Assembly: GCF_046098205.1 (NCBI RefSeq)
Contig: NZ_JBJURJ010000025.1
Location: 1-64,000 of the forward strand
Reading direction: 5' to 3'
Length of the DNA: 64,000 bases
Origin: Paenibacillus_AR mesotrionivorans
GTDB taxonomy: Bacteria > Bacillota > Bacilli > Paenibacillales > NBRC-103111
In this document: one piece after another, positions 8,012-17,330 of the stretch
Numbering within the stretch: the first letter of the stretch is position 1
Layout: each line of letters opens with the position of its first letter
The notes under the pieces: model-generated
What the model was told of the DNA's origin: nothing
The model's input: only the letters and a program-made list of their open reading frames with translations
The model's database searches: none
Translations under genes and position numbers: made by a program

Positions 8012-10804
8012 TTATTCCTGCTTCACGAACTTCACTGCATCGGCGATCACATAGGTGCCGTTGGCCTGGTCCGTCAGCTCCACATATCCCTGGGTCCCCG
8101 CCTGAAACTCATAACTTCCCAAGGAAAGCCAGCTTCCTCCCGGCACCGTCTGCTGATTAATCCGGACCTGAGTGCTTCCCCCGTTATGAAAAACGGTGAA
8201 GGGGGCATTGGTGGAACGGCCCGTATTGCCGTCCGGCAGCCGGTAATAAACGGTATAACGTCCCGCCTCCGGCAGCACCGGAGTCCATCTGACCGTATCT
8301 GCTCCAGTCCCCGAATTGCTGTAGAGATAGTCGGAGCCGTAATAATGGGGCAGCACTGAGGAGGCCGTCCATGCGCCTGTAATCTGTGCCTCCGTGTTGT
8401 CCACAATGACCTCCGCAGGTCCGTTCAGATTAAAGGCCGCCTTGAAACTCCGGCCTTTGGCTCCGTTCACATTCACCTCAAGCTTAATGTTGGGAGACAG
8501 TTGGGTAACGGTTACTCCCGGGTCCGCTGCAGCCAGGCTTGCCGCGCTGCGGTTGATCTCAATGCTCACGGTGCCGGTGTTCAGTTGCGTCGGATCGGAA
8601 ACCGCCACTTCGACACTGCCTGCTGTCTCCTGGAGCATCACGGATGACTTTTGACTGCTGGAGAGAAGGTTAACCCCGTCCTTCTGAATCCATTTCAGCC
8701 CGTCCGTCCAAAACACCGCCCCCGTCACCCCAAGCTGCTTCTCATATACAGCCTGGGCAGTGTTGGAGTTCTCCAGCACCAACATATCCGGATCTGCAGC
8801 ATAGCTGCTTGTCTGGGCCGGCGTTTTGCCCGGAAGCAGCACATAAGCGTAGCTGCTTCCTGTAGGATTGGTGCCGTGGTCAAACCACAGCTGCTGATAA
8901 TGATTCGTCGCACCAGCCGTGGAGCCGTTCACATTGATGGAGCTCCAACTTCCTGTGCGCACCTCCCGCAGCCCCTTCACCACCGCTCCTCCCGGGAAAA
9001 AGTAGCCGATATCCGCCCCGGCCCCGCTCCCCGCCAGATGGGCCCAGCTGACGCCGGATTGGCTCCAGCTGGGTGTGGCGGTTTTATTGCTGCCGTTGAC
9101 CAGAAGGGAATTGCTGCCGCTTGCGTTCAGCTTGCGGTTCTCAACGACCGTCTCCACCCTGCGCGGCGTGCCGTCCCAGCCGTTGCCCGTTTGACCGGAA
9201 TCGGTGATGCCGGCACCCAGGGCCACTACCTCGTCATCGAACATAAACCAGGCCTTTCGGGCCCACAGATTATTGCTCCAGCCGTCCAGCGACATGGCGG
9301 CGGTGCCGTAGAGTCCCTGGATCTCCGTCCCTCCCACCAGGGTGGCGGAGCTGCGGTAGCCTTGCCCGGAGCTGTCCGCCCGGGTCATGGTATCCACCGT
9401 GGTGCCCGGCAGTCGGTACGGATTGACCGTAGGCCAATAATCCCCGCTGTACTGGGCCAGGTCCCCGTTGTAGAGATACGTCATTCACTCGCCGGTATAC
9501 CAGCCCTTTTTGTTCTCCCCGTTGATAGATTCATAATTGGCGATGCGGCTGGAGGACATGCTCACCGCAAAGCCGAAGCCGGGCCGGAGATGGACGGCTC
9601 GGTCCATACTGTTGAAGGGTTTGTTGGCAACCAGTTCCCCCCGGGGTGTGACGGCAGGATCATTCATGATACTCTTGGCCAAAACGAGAATAGGCAGAGG
9701 GCATTCCTCATAGAAGCTTCTGTAGGTATCCTCTTGAATCCAATACTTAACCATCCTTTTGTAGGCTGCCGCATCGGCAGCGGGAGCGAAGCTGGACAGC
9801 CGGACAATAAACTGGATCAGACGTGCTCCCTTCTCGTGATCCTGGCCCGCCTCCCGGGCAATTTCCCGCCCGCGGGTCATATCCATCAAGGCCCCTTTAT
9901 ACACGAAGGGCTCGTAGGAATCGTACACCCACTTGTACACATTGGACACATCCGGATCGGTTACCGCCCAAGTGGATCCGTTCAGCAGATAAATCAGGTT
10001 GGCCGTATCCCCCAGAAGCGCACTGCCGTACCCGCCGTTATAGGAGTAATATTTATGCTGAATAAAGGAGCCATCCTCATAATACCCGTCACCGGAGGTG
10101 ACATAATCGAATACCTGGCTGAGGGCGTTGCGGGCGGCGGCTACCTTGGTGCTGTTCTTCACAATCACTCCCCGCACCCCTACAACCGTTGCCATCCACA
10201 CCCGGTTAGCGCCTGTGGAGTTGCCTACGGAGGGCGTGAACTTTTCCACGGCGTTCATATAATTGGTGATTTGAGCGGCAGTCAGCTCCGGGTAAACAAG
10301 CACCACCGTCTCCAGCAGCCGGAGCGGGGCGCCGATCTGCCAATCCCACCAGTTGCCGGATTGAGCCTTGGTCTGGTTGTAGCGGTTCTGGTGCATCCAA
10401 TCCAGTCCCAGGATGATATCCTCCTTTAACGCTGCGCTGTTATATAGCGATGAAGTATGGGTGGCATAAGCAAGCGCCATTTCCTTCAGCCGTGTATAGG
10501 CGCTGGTTATTTGGGCGGAGGCGGTAGGGTTGGCCAAATCGCTCCACAGGTAGTCCCCGGGAGTTTTGCTCATACTGTACCAATTGGCTTGAGCCTTGGC
10601 GGTAATCGCCGCCACCTGAGCGGCAATATCCGGGTCTGCGCTGCTGTAGGACGAATCTCCGGCAAGCAGCTCCTTCCATTTCACTCTGAGAGTATCAAAC
10701 TCATCTGCCGCATAAGCCAGCTTTGATTGTATGGGTGCAAGCAGCGCCACCAATAAAGCAACAATCAATAAAACGCTTACATATTTCCAGGAAAGAGCAA
10801 ACAT
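8012..10804 (-). pseudogene. Polysaccharide lyase family 8 (hyaluronate/chondroitin/xanthan lyase type), split by an in-frame TGA
   Basis: One frame runs from 10804 to 8012 (930 codons) and is interrupted once, by TGA at 9487-9485. The first part (439 residues) has a signal peptide (residues 1-32, ending AYAA) and the alpha/alpha-toroid domain. It carries N200, H250 and Y259, whose spacings of 50 and 9 equal those of the catalytic Asn-His-Tyr of pneumococcal hyaluronate lyase. The second part starts at an ATG directly after the stop and holds the beta-sandwich domains, then a golvesin/Xly carbohydrate-binding-like domain (last 115 residues). The stop replaces the Gly of the family motif GWYTG(D/E)GM, so GGA to TGA is the simplest history. 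ATG at 10804 is preferred over TTG at 10810 because AGGGGG sits 7 nt away. It is the last gene of the uptake operon. Confidence 0.88.
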
Positions 10805-10978
10805 AATCAATCCCCCTATTCAATAATGGAATCCATCCGGCACCCGCATCCGGAACTGCAACACCAAAGAAGCCCCGCCGGTCCGGGCAGGAAACTGCGG
10901 GAAAACGGACTCCTTTCCTCGCAGTTCCCAAGTCTCCAGATCCGGCAGAGCTGTCACTTCGCCTTTATGAGGTGCCTG

Positions 10979-12352
10979 CTATACCTCCAAATACGCTCCC
11001 TGCTCCTGCAGAAGCGCCTGCACCGCCTTCACATCCAAAGCGGTAAAATCCGCCTCCTGCCGGGCTGCCAGTCCTGCCGCCGCCCCGCCTGCATGGCCGA
11101 TGGCTCCGGCAATGGGGGTCACCCGAATGGCGCCCTGTGCTTCGAAGGTGGTGGAAATGCAGCGTCCCACCGTAATCAGATTTTTTACCTGGCGGTTTAT
11201 CAGGGAGCGGAAGGGAATACTATAGGTTTCCCCTTTGCGGAAATGCCCGATGCCGGAAATTTGCGCCCGCAGCTTCTTGTGGGCCTCATCCTCCTTGGGG
11301 GGATGAATATCTACCGGATACCCGCCATGTGCAATCACATCGTCAAACCTCACGCAATGTACGAGATCCTCCAGGGTGAGCACATATTCCCCTTGAATAT
11401 GACGGGAGCTGCGGACGCCGATTTTTGGCCCTGAATAATCAATAATACACTCCTCGAAGCCGGCGACCCGCTTCTTCAGGAAGGTTTCTATCTCCCGTAC
11501 CTGCCGCCTGCCCTCGATCTCCGCGTAGGACAAATCCCAAGGGTCCGTACCGTCACGGCCCACTACCCGGGTGGAATTAACAATCACCTCGCCGGGATTG
11601 TTGGTTTCGAACAGAAGCAGCTCCTTGCGTTCAAAATTCAGCTCCCCCTTATCCAGCGCCTCCTGAAAGGTCACCACAAAACCGCCAATAGACAGCCGGG
11701 GAGAGCGGTCCACGATCTCCAAATCCCCTTTGAGCCGGGGAAATTCCTCATTATGGGCTTTAATATAGTCCTTTACCTTGGCTATATCCACATTGCGAAC
11801 CTTCACATTCATGGTCATGGGCTGGCAGGCTCCGTCCAGCTGGCGGCCCTTGATAAACTCCACCCCCGCCCAAGCGGACAAGTCAGCATCGCCGCTGCCG
11901 TCCACAAACACCTTGGCCTGCAGCTCGCTGATGCCCGCTTTATTGCAGATCCGGATGGCCGTAATCCGGCCGTTCTCCGTCTCCACCCCCGCCAGCATGG
12001 TATGGTACAGGATGCGGCCGCCGCTTTCCAGGAGCATCATCTCCAGCTCATGCTTCATCCCTTCCGCGTCGAAGGGGGTCACGGAGTAGGTGTAGCCGGT
12101 GGTATCATAGATATGGCCGGGGCTTTTGCCATGCTCCTGCATCCTGCGGATCAGCTCATCGGTAATGCCCTGCACCGCCAGCTTTTCCCCGGCATGGAAG
12201 GTCATCATTGGCCCCACACCCGCTGTGGTCAGCTGTCCGCCCAAAAATCCGTATTGCTCCACCAGGAGCGTATTGGCTCCGGTCCGGGCAGAGGCGATGG
12301 CGGCAACCGCTCCCGCGATCCCACCTCCGACTACAATGACATCATAGATCAT
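10979..12352 (-). CDS. FAD-dependent oxidoreductase (FAD_oxidored/glucose-inhibited-division-like fold)
   Basis: A 457-residue cytoplasmic flavoprotein. The dinucleotide-binding motif GGGIAGAVAAIASA begins at residue 8, followed by an acidic LLVEQYGFLGG (about 30-40). A second FAD-contact segment, VFVDGSGDADLSAWAGVEF, is near residue 160, and a C-terminal GRCISTTFEAQGAIR near residue 405 completes the fold. The start follows AGGAGAG closely. It lies between the sugar-binding protein and the PL8 lyase on the same strand, so it probably acts on the imported sugar or an oxidised derivative. Proteins of this family often sit in Paenibacillus glycan operons, but their substrates are mostly unknown. 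Confidence 0.85.
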   Translation of the reverse strand: MIYDVIVVGGGIAGAVAAIASARTGANTLLVEQYGFLGGQLTTAGVGPMMTFHAGEKLAVQGITDELIRRMQEHGKSPGHIYDTTGYTYSVTPFDAEGMKHELEMMLLESGGRILYHTMLAGVETENGRITAIRICNKAGISELQAKVFVDGSGDADLSAWAGVEFIKGRQLDGACQPMTMNVKVRNVDIAKVKDYIKAHNEEFPRLKGDLEIVDRSPRLSIGGFVVTFQEALDKGELNFERKELLLFETNNPGEVIVNSTRVVGRDGTDPWDLSYAEIEGRRQVREIETFLKKRVAGFEECIIDYSGPKIGVRSSRHIQGEYVLTLEDLVHCVRFDDVIAHGGYPVDIHPPKEDEAHKKLRAQISGIGHFRKGETYSIPFRSLINRQVKNLITVGRCISTTFEAQGAIRVTPIAGAIGHAGGAAAGLAARQEADFTALDVKAVQALLQEQGAYLEV

Positions 12353-12397
12353 GGCAATCTCTCCTTTGCAAAATAGCTGGGTCCAAGCGGCAGGCGG

Positions 12398-13765
12398 CTA
12401 CTTGGCCGCTTTGATGGCTTCGTCGGCCCGCTTCTTCATATTTTCCAGCGCTTTATCAACAGACTGGGCGTTCAGGAAGTACCTTTCCGCCTCCTCCATA
12501 AAGGCCTTGCGGATTTCTGGCTGGGCGGTGGTTTTGCTGAACACCCGGTAAGTCACATCTGCCTTCAAAGTGCTGACCAAGGATTCCTTGTCAAAATATT
12601 TGCCTGCATCTCCGATCAGCTGGTCGGCGATTTTGTTCATATCGGCCTTTTTGTTGGAGGGAATCCGTCCGCCGGGAATCATATCCTGGTTGCCCTCGGT
12701 CAGATACCAAGCCAGGAACTTCATGGCCGCTTCCTTATTGGCGCTTTTCGGGTTGATGGACATGAAGTCTCCGGGGCCGCCGGAATTCACCTTGGTTCCC
12801 CGCTCATACTGCGGAATCGGAGCGAAGGAAACCTGGAAGTTGCGGTTGGGATACGCCTTGTCATCCTTGACGTACCGGATCAAATACGTGCCGGTGAAGA
12901 CCATGGCGGCCTTTCCGTTAAGCAGCTCATCCTGCGGCTGCAGCTTGTTGGTGGCTGCTTCCGCATACGGATAGGTAGCTTTGGCATCGATCAGGGATTT
13001 TTGCAGCTCCAGCCCCTTCTTGAAGGAGGGCAGCGACATAAAGGTGGACAAGCCGTCATCGCCGTAATACACATCCGTAGGTTTGGCGGTGATGGACATA
13101 TCATACGCAATCGGCTCCCAGCCGGGGATAAAGAAGGCGCCGTATTGGCCGGGTTTGTTCATCTTTTTGGCAAGGGCGGCAAAATCATCCCACGTCCAGC
13201 CTGTAGTGGGCACCTTCTCTCCCACCGCATCCAGAGAGGCCTTGTTGAACAGGACAATCTGCGGGCTGACCGCCGCCGGCAGGTAATGGATTTTGCCGCC
13301 GGACTTCATGATATTGCCGGTTCCAATAACCTCTTCTACGTTAAAATTGGCCTTCGCCATCAGTTCCTCCAGCGGCTCGGCCATACCTGCCTTGGTGCGG
13401 CGGTCCACATTGGCAGCGCTGTAGGATACATAGAGATCAGGGGCATCGTTGGTGGACAGGAGAGCGGTATCCAGCTTGGTATTGCCCTGCTCGTCATTGA
13501 CGAAGCGGATATATTCCACCTGAATGTCCTTGTTGGCCTGGTTCCACTTGTCGATTACGGTCTGCGGTCCGGATTCCGGCGGCACCCCTCCCCAGAAGCG
13601 GAGCTTCACCGGCTCCGAGGGTTTGGCGGCGGAGCTGGCGGCGGGCGAGCCGGCAGGAGCTGCGCTGCCATTGCTCTGTGCCCCGCCTTCATCCTTGCCG
13701 CAGGCGCCCAGTATAGCCGACGACACCAGAAGTGTGGCCAGGGTGAACGGTACAAACTTTTTCAT
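12398..13765 (-). CDS. Extracellular sugar-binding lipoprotein of an ABC importer
   Basis: A 455-residue solute-binding protein of the MalE/UgpB class. The signal peptide ends in the lipobox LGAC (about residues 19-22), and a Ser/Ala/Gly-rich linker follows before the folded domain. KLRFWGGVPP begins the first lobe; LNGKAAMVFTGTYL and the late GRIPSNKKAD are typical of the family. GAGGGGG lies about 8 nt ahead of the ATG. It follows its two permease genes on the same strand and precedes the FAD protein and the PL8 lyase, so it should bind the oligosaccharide product of that lyase. The ligand cannot be named. Confidence 0.93.
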   Translation of the reverse strand: MKKFVPFTLATLLVSSAILGACGKDEGGAQSNGSAAPAGSPAASSAAKPSEPVKLRFWGGVPPESGPQTVIDKWNQANKDIQVEYIRFVNDEQGNTKLDTALLSTNDAPDLYVSYSAANVDRRTKAGMAEPLEELMAKANFNVEEVIGTGNIMKSGGKIHYLPAAVSPQIVLFNKASLDAVGEKVPTTGWTWDDFAALAKKMNKPGQYGAFFIPGWEPIAYDMSITAKPTDVYYGDDGLSTFMSLPSFKKGLELQKSLIDAKATYPYAEAATNKLQPQDELLNGKAAMVFTGTYLIRYVKDDKAYPNRNFQVSFAPIPQYERGTKVNSGGPGDFMSINPKSANKEAAMKFLAWYLTEGNQDMIPGGRIPSNKKADMNKIADQLIGDAGKYFDKESLVSTLKADVTYRVFSKTTAQPEIRKAFMEEAERYFLNAQSVDKALENMKKRADEAIKAAK

Positions 13766-13821
13766 ACATAATCCCCCTCAAAATATATTTGATGAATGTC
13801 TGTGAAACCGTTGGAAGCAAC

Positions 13822-14703
13822 TCAGCCCTTCAGCCCGGTGCTGGCGATCCCCTCCACAAACCAGCGCTGGCAGATGGAGACGATGGCGATAAGAGGCAGC
13901 AGCGCCGAGCAGGAGGCTGCCATGATCAAGGGATAGTTTGTGCCGTTTTCATCCATATAACTGGTGAGTCCCAGGGGAATCGTAAATAATTTCTGGTCCC
14001 GGAGCAAAATCAACGGATTCTCGTATTCGTTCCAGTGCCAGGTGAAGGTCAGGATCAGGAGGGTAACCAGCGCGGGTTTGGTCAGCGGCAGACAGATCTG
14101 CCAGTACATCCGCCAGTAGCCCGCACCGTCCACCTTGCTGGCCTCCAGCAGCTCATTGGGCAGGGTGCTGAAGAATTGCCGCATAATAAAGGTGCCCAAT
14201 ACCGTAAACATCCCCGGCAGAATAATCGCCAGATGGGTGTTCACCAGCCCCAATTGGTCGAACAGGATAAAACGCGGAACAAACAGCACCTGTGGCGGAA
14301 TAATCATGGTGGCCAGGTAAAGGAGGAAGATACCTTCCTTAAACTTGAAGTTCAGCTTGGCGAAGGCGAAACCCGCCAGAGAGCTGGTTACCAGGGAGCC
14401 CAGCACCTGGAAGAAGGTGATTTTGATCGAATTCTGATAAAAGATGGCAAAGGACGCCCTGCCCGTCCACACCTGCTGGTAGTTGGTCCAGTTCCAGCTT
14501 TTCGGAATCCACTCTATGGGATACTTGAAAATATCCGCCGAGTTTTTGAAGGAGGCGGAGATCATCCACAGGAAGGGAAGCACCATCAGAATGCCCACAC
14601 CGAGGAAGACAAGGGTCAACACGAGCTTGACGAGACGCTGCCGCTCCGGCTGGGAAATGGCCCGGACCAGCGGCCTTTTTTCGGTCAGAACTGATCCTGC
14701 CAT
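13822..14703 (-). CDS. Carbohydrate ABC transporter permease (MalG/UgpE type)
   Basis: An inner-membrane permease of about 293 residues with six membrane segments. The EAA loop is in ELLEASKVDGAGYWRMYWQICLPL-like sequence near residue 190, where it contacts the ATPase. ATG at 14703 is chosen because GGAGGGGG lies 8 nt upstream. The gene then overlaps the previous permease by 19 bases. No ATP-binding subunit is encoded in this operon, so it most likely uses a shared MsmX-type ATPase encoded elsewhere. That is a common arrangement for CUT1 importers in Firmicutes. Confidence 0.93.
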   Translation of the reverse strand: MAGSVLTEKRPLVRAISQPERQRLVKLVLTLVFLGVGILMVLPFLWMISASFKNSADIFKYPIEWIPKSWNWTNYQQVWTGRASFAIFYQNSIKITFFQVLGSLVTSSLAGFAFAKLNFKFKEGIFLLYLATMIIPPQVLFVPRFILFDQLGLVNTHLAIILPGMFTVLGTFIMRQFFSTLPNELLEASKVDGAGYWRMYWQICLPLTKPALVTLLILTFTWHWNEYENPLILLRDQKLFTIPLGLTSYMDENGTNYPLIMAASCSALLPLIAIVSICQRWFVEGIASTGLKG

Positions 14704-15578
14704 TTTTTCTGCCCCCTCCACTGGATCATGGTTACTACAAAAATCATCAGGAACAGCACCCAGGATACCGTCGCCGCATAGCTCATATGCTTAAATTCAA
14801 ACGCCTCCGTATAAATGTGGAGAGCCAGGACGAAGGTGGATTTCATCGGTCCGCCGTTGGTCATCACCTGTACGGAGGCGAATACCTGGAAGGAGGCGAT
14901 GATCAGGGTGATGGCAATCAGGAAGCTGGTGGGCTTCAGAAGCGGAACGGTAATGGAGAGAAACCGCTGCAGCCCGGTGGCCCCGTCGATCTCCGAGGCT
15001 TCGTACAAATCCTTGGAGATGCCCTGAAGCCCTGCCAGATATAGCACCATGGCGTAGCCGATGTACGTCCAGACAGCCATGACGATAACGGCGAACAGGG
15101 CGTATTGGGGACTGGACAGCCAGCCCGGCGGATTCTCCCAACCGATGGATCGCAGGAAGGCGTTGATCGGACCCTGGGAAGGGTTGTACAGCACCCGCCA
15201 GACAACGGAAACGGCCACCAGACTGCTCATATACGGCAGAAAAATCAGCGTCCGCACCAGGCTTTTCATATACACATATTTGTTCAACGCTGTGGCGAAT
15301 ACAAGCCCCAGGAGCATGGCCAGCGGTACGCTGACGGCGGAGAAAATCACATTGTTCTTCAGTGATTTCAGCACCAGCTCATCCTGCAGCACCCTCTTGA
15401 TGTTGTCCAAGCCGGTAAAAACCAGTCCCTCCAGCCCCTTCAGATAGTTCCAGTCCGTAAAAACCAGAATCAGGCTGAATACCAGGGGCAATAATATAAA
15501 AACTGCAAAACCCAGAAGATTGGGCAGGATAAACAAATACCCCGCCATGTTTTCTTTCGAACGGTACGTCCAATTCAC
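14685..15578 (-). CDS. Sugar ABC transporter permease (MalF/UgpA type)
   Basis: An inner-membrane permease of about 297 residues with six hydrophobic helices beginning at AGYLFILPNLLGFAVF. The EAA loop is YEASEIDGATGLQRFLSITVPL-like, near residue 205. GTG at 15578 is preferred because AGGGGAG lies 9 nt upstream; the ATG at 15587 would abut that sequence. It is the first gene of the permease-permease-binding protein-FAD-lyase series and lies about 160 bp downstream of the YesN-type regulator, which probably controls it. Confidence 0.92.
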   Translation of the reverse strand: MNWTYRSKENMAGYLFILPNLLGFAVFILLPLVFSLILVFTDWNYLKGLEGLVFTGLDNIKRVLQDELVLKSLKNNVIFSAVSVPLAMLLGLVFATALNKYVYMKSLVRTLIFLPYMSSLVAVSVVWRVLYNPSQGPINAFLRSIGWENPPGWLSSPQYALFAVIVMAVWTYIGYAMVLYLAGLQGISKDLYEASEIDGATGLQRFLSITVPLLKPTSFLIAITLIIASFQVFASVQVMTNGGPMKSTFVLALHIYTEAFEFKHMSYAATVSWVLFLMIFVVTMIQWRGQKKWQDQF

Positions 15579-15674
15579 TAGTCTCATCTCCCCTCATTAC
15601 CAGTATAGGGGAGGTTGACCGCCGTCACGATGGCATAATCTCAGCAAAAGCCGTGAATTCCTTCGAAAAAAACA

Positions 15675-15717
15675 GAAAAGCGGCACTGCAGGACCTTCCG
15701 TCCGCCGCCCCGCTTTC
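15675..15717 (-). terminator. Terminator after the YesN-type regulator
   Basis: On the minus strand GAAAGCGG pairs with CCGCTTTTC around a GC-rich loop, and CTG plus a run of seven T follow. It separates the two-component pair from the transporter genes. Confidence 0.65.
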
Positions 15718-15737
15718 CTGTATCCGGGTTGCCCGGA

Positions 15738-17330
15738 TTATTTGCCCAACGCCATTTTCCGAAATTCCAGAGGAAAGACCCCTTCGATTTTCTTAAAATA
15801 TTTGCTGAAATGGGTGGAATCCGTATATCCCACCATTTCCGATATTTCGTAGATTTTGAGTCCGGGATCCAGCAGGAGCGCCCGGGCTTTTTTCATACGG
15901 ACGGCAGTCAGCGTGTCCACAATCTTCTCCCCGGTTTCCTTGCGGAACAGCACACTCAGATAGTTCTCGGCAAACCCCACCCGCCGGGCAATGTCGGACA
16001 CCTTCAGCTGGGTGTGGTACTCCTCGTGGATGATGTCCAGCACCGCCTGGATTTCCGGGCGCAGCCTAGCCCCGGCGGCTTCCTTCACATAGGCCATGGT
16101 TTGCGCGAGCCAGCCTGCGAACCATTCATAAATGCCGGAGAGGGTTTCGCTGGTGCGGATCACCTCGAAGGGGTACTGGTCCAGATAGGCGGGCACCGAA
16201 TAAATATCCTTGCCGGCGGATTCCAGGGAGCTGTTCAGCAGCACCAGCAGATGGAGCCATTCATCCCGCACCTCCGCAGGCGTCAGCTCCTCCGCTTCTA
16301 CCCATTGGCTGTGCCAAACGGCAAGCTCCTGCAGAATTGCATCCGTCTGCCGGACTTCAAACAGCTTCAGCCAGCCTGCCGCATTGGCTGCTCCCAGCCG
16401 GACCGGCTCCGATGTGGCCCGGCGGGGCGGGGCATCGGCGGTTAATATCGTTCCGCCGCCCCGGAAAAACCGCTTCTCCAGCATCTCTCCCGCCTCCGCA
16501 AAGGCATGGTGCAGCCCCTGCATCTCCCTGCACTCCCGGGAAACCCCAAAGCTCAGGGTGACCTTGGCATAGGTCTCCGCCACCTGCTGCAGCTGCTTTA
16601 ACAGACCCTCCGTCACAGCCGAGGACAGCAGGGCAAAGCGCCCGCCTCCTACCTCCACCAGCTCACCACCGCCATTTTTGCGGACCATTTCGTTCAAAAT
16701 GTTGACGACCGTGTAATTCAGCAGCTGCTCACTCTGGTAACGGTCCTCCTCCAGCACCTGCTCGTACCGGTCAATAGCCACCGCCGCCACCCGGAAGCGG
16801 GAGGTGTCGAAGCCGAATTCAAGCCCCTTCAGGGCATTGGCCAATTCCAGCCTGCTGGTATATTTGGTCAGCAAATCCCGCAGCAGCTTCTCCCGGGCTT
16901 CCCGGGAAAGCCGCTCCAGCCGGAAGGCGGTCCGATGCTTCTCCTCCTCTTCCTGGCGGAATTCGGATTGCAGCCGTTTGCACTTCGCAAGAAGCTCCTC
17001 CGGCACCCAGGCCAGCTTCAGCAGATAATCCACTGCCCCCAGCCGCAGCGCCTTCTGCACATACTCAAAGTCGTTGTGATTGGACAAAATCAGGCAGCGG
17101 GTAAACGGCCATTTTTCGCGGATGCGGGAAATCAGCTCCAGCCCGTCCATATCGGGCATGCGGATATCCGTCAGAACGATGTGGCAGGGATCCTTTTCCA
17201 GCAGCTCCAGCGCCTCCTTCCCATCCCTGGCCTCGCCCACAATCTCAAAGCCGTGCTCCTGCCAGGGGATCAGGGTTTTCAGGGACAGCCGGACTAGCAT
17301 TTCGTCGTCCACAATCAAAATTCGTGTCAT
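15738..17330 (-). CDS. YesN-type response regulator with AraC DNA-binding domain
   Basis: A 530-residue cytoplasmic regulator. The receiver domain (1-120) has LIVDDE, phosphoacceptor Asp55 in LTDIRMPDMDG and a Lys in DYLLKLAW. A long middle region (about 180-300) looks like a degenerate GGDEF-like or linker domain of this subfamily. The two AraC-type helix-turn-helix units fill about 425-528, with VSDIARRVGFAENYLSVLF and IYEISEMVGYTDSTHFSKYF. Start and kinase stop share one base (TGATG), so the pair is translationally coupled. The target is probably the transporter operon just downstream. Confidence 0.93.
   Translation of the reverse strand: MTRILIVDDEMLVRLSLKTLIPWQEHGFEIVGEARDGKEALELLEKDPCHIVLTDIRMPDMDGLELISRIREKWPFTRCLILSNHNDFEYVQKALRLGAVDYLLKLAWVPEELLAKCKRLQSEFRQEEEEKHRTAFRLERLSREAREKLLRDLLTKYTSRLELANALKGLEFGFDTSRFRVAAVAIDRYEQVLEEDRYQSEQLLNYTVVNILNEMVRKNGGGELVEVGGGRFALLSSAVTEGLLKQLQQVAETYAKVTLSFGVSRECREMQGLHHAFAEAGEMLEKRFFRGGGTILTADAPPRRATSEPVRLGAANAAGWLKLFEVRQTDAILQELAVWHSQWVEAEELTPAEVRDEWLHLLVLLNSSLESAGKDIYSVPAYLDQYPFEVIRTSETLSGIYEWFAGWLAQTMAYVKEAAGARLRPEIQAVLDIIHEEYHTQLKVSDIARRVGFAENYLSVLFRKETGEKIVDTLTAVRMKKARALLLDPGLKIYEISEMVGYTDSTHFSKYFKKIEGVFPLEFRKMALGK

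Noticed and set aside
9485..9487. The in-frame TGA could encode selenocysteine or be a programmed read-through.
   Set aside because: The family has glycine at this position, not cysteine, no bacterial SECIS-type hairpin is evident directly downstream, and a single base change from GGA explains it.
8651..10429. A 592-codon open frame on the plus strand opposite the PL8 lyase.
   Set aside because: It is antisense to a recognised enzyme, has no ribosome site and shows no family motif; high GC content makes such long shadow frames common here.
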